Source of the DNA: JACKCP01 sp051744925
GTDB lineage: Bacteria; Desulfobacterota; Desulfobacteria; Desulfobacterales; JACKCP01
Direction of reading: 5' to 3'
Assembly: GCA_051744925.1 (NCBI GenBank)
Contig: JBNJDM010000053.1
Span: 1 to 14,588, forward strand
Length of the DNA stretch: 14,588 nt
A program made the position numbers and the translations under genes. Positions 14,471 to 14,588 of the stretch are shown here, one piece after another (position 1 is the first letter of the stretch; each line of letters starts with the position of its first letter). The notes below the pieces were generated by a model that saw nothing but the letters and a program-made list of their open reading frames with translations, searched no databases and was not told the DNA's origin.

Positions 14471-14588
14471 AAAACTGCCTTTTTTGCCAAGTTCTGCGTT
14501 AGAATCAAAATTTAATCCTCAAAATACTCCAGTATTCCTGCGGTTAAATTTTTCATCTGCCTTGAACTGAACAAAAAATTCTAGTTTT
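14471..14588. repeat. long imperfect palindrome, reaching the window edge
   Basis: The sequence is symmetric about the point between 14529 and 14530: AATACT-CC-AGTATT at the centre (14523-14536), then AAATTTAA/TTAAATTT, further out GTTC/GAAC with TTTTTTG/CAAAAAA, and AAAACT (14471-14476) exactly mirrored by AGTTTT (14583-14588). The arms are about 58 nt each with scattered mismatches and a 1-nt shift. It starts 4 bp after the stop of the membrane protein gene. The bases before it (GAACG) predict that CGTTC-like bases follow beyond the edge. It may be one unit of a dispersed intergenic repeat and could fold into a long hairpin that terminates transcription. Confidence 0.7.

Noticed and set aside
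1..14588. CRISPR arrays, tRNA/rRNA genes, insertion sequences, toxin-antitoxin or defence modules
   Set aside because: No regularly spaced direct repeats, no tRNA-like cloverleaf, and no transposase, nuclease or toxin motifs were found in any of the plausible proteins.

Overview
The window looks like chromosomal DNA from an anaerobic bacterium, most likely a sulfate-reducing or syntrophic member of the Desulfobacterota (Desulfobacterales-like). That placement is an inference. It rests on a four-subunit 2-oxoacid:ferredoxin oxidoreductase (OFOR/POR) of archaeal-type architecture, a homolog of the CO dehydrogenase/acetyl-CoA synthase small subunit, an atypical 2-Cys peroxiredoxin, a multi-PAS cyclic-di-GMP protein and AT-rich intergenic DNA. 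No rRNA, tRNA, CRISPR array, transposase or phage gene was seen.

Region 1 (1-6972, all minus strand) is one long, tightly packed gene string read from right to left: purE, purK, a CODH-beta/ACS-epsilon-like gene, OFOR alpha, beta, gamma and delta (ferredoxin), then a second alpha and a second beta cut by the window edge. Most junctions are ATGA or TAATG overlaps, or gaps of 2-38 bp. The one larger gap (130 bp, between delta and the second alpha) holds a long stem-loop. The operon therefore joins de novo purine synthesis (the CO2-dependent PurK/PurE steps) to a CoA- and ferredoxin-dependent 2-oxoacid enzyme with duplicated catalytic subunits and one visible copy of the CoA-domain and ferredoxin subunits.

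Region 2 (6973-8800): a divergent promoter region separates purE from a NhaR-type LysR regulator on the plus strand. A thiol peroxidase (tpx) follows, with its own strong terminator that could also stop transcription from the opposite side.

Region 3 (8818-12675): two minus-strand genes, a small FMN-binding split-barrel (PNPOx-like) protein and a 1000-residue protein with four PAS domains, a degenerate GGDEF domain and an intact-looking EAL domain. A 46-bp inverted repeat lies between them. A 355-bp AT-rich region with divergent promoters lies upstream of the large gene.

Region 4 (12676-14588, plus strand): a DegT/DnrJ/EryC1/StrS-family PLP aminotransferase with a terminator, a small three-helix membrane protein of unknown function, and, running to the window edge, a roughly 118-bp imperfect palindrome that looks like one unit of a dispersed intergenic repeat.

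The best candidate for something undescribed is the five-gene unit of CODH-epsilon-like protein plus OFOR alpha-beta-gamma-delta, followed by a second alpha-beta pair. It may be an OFOR with an extra nucleotide- or flavin-binding subunit and interchangeable catalytic halves.
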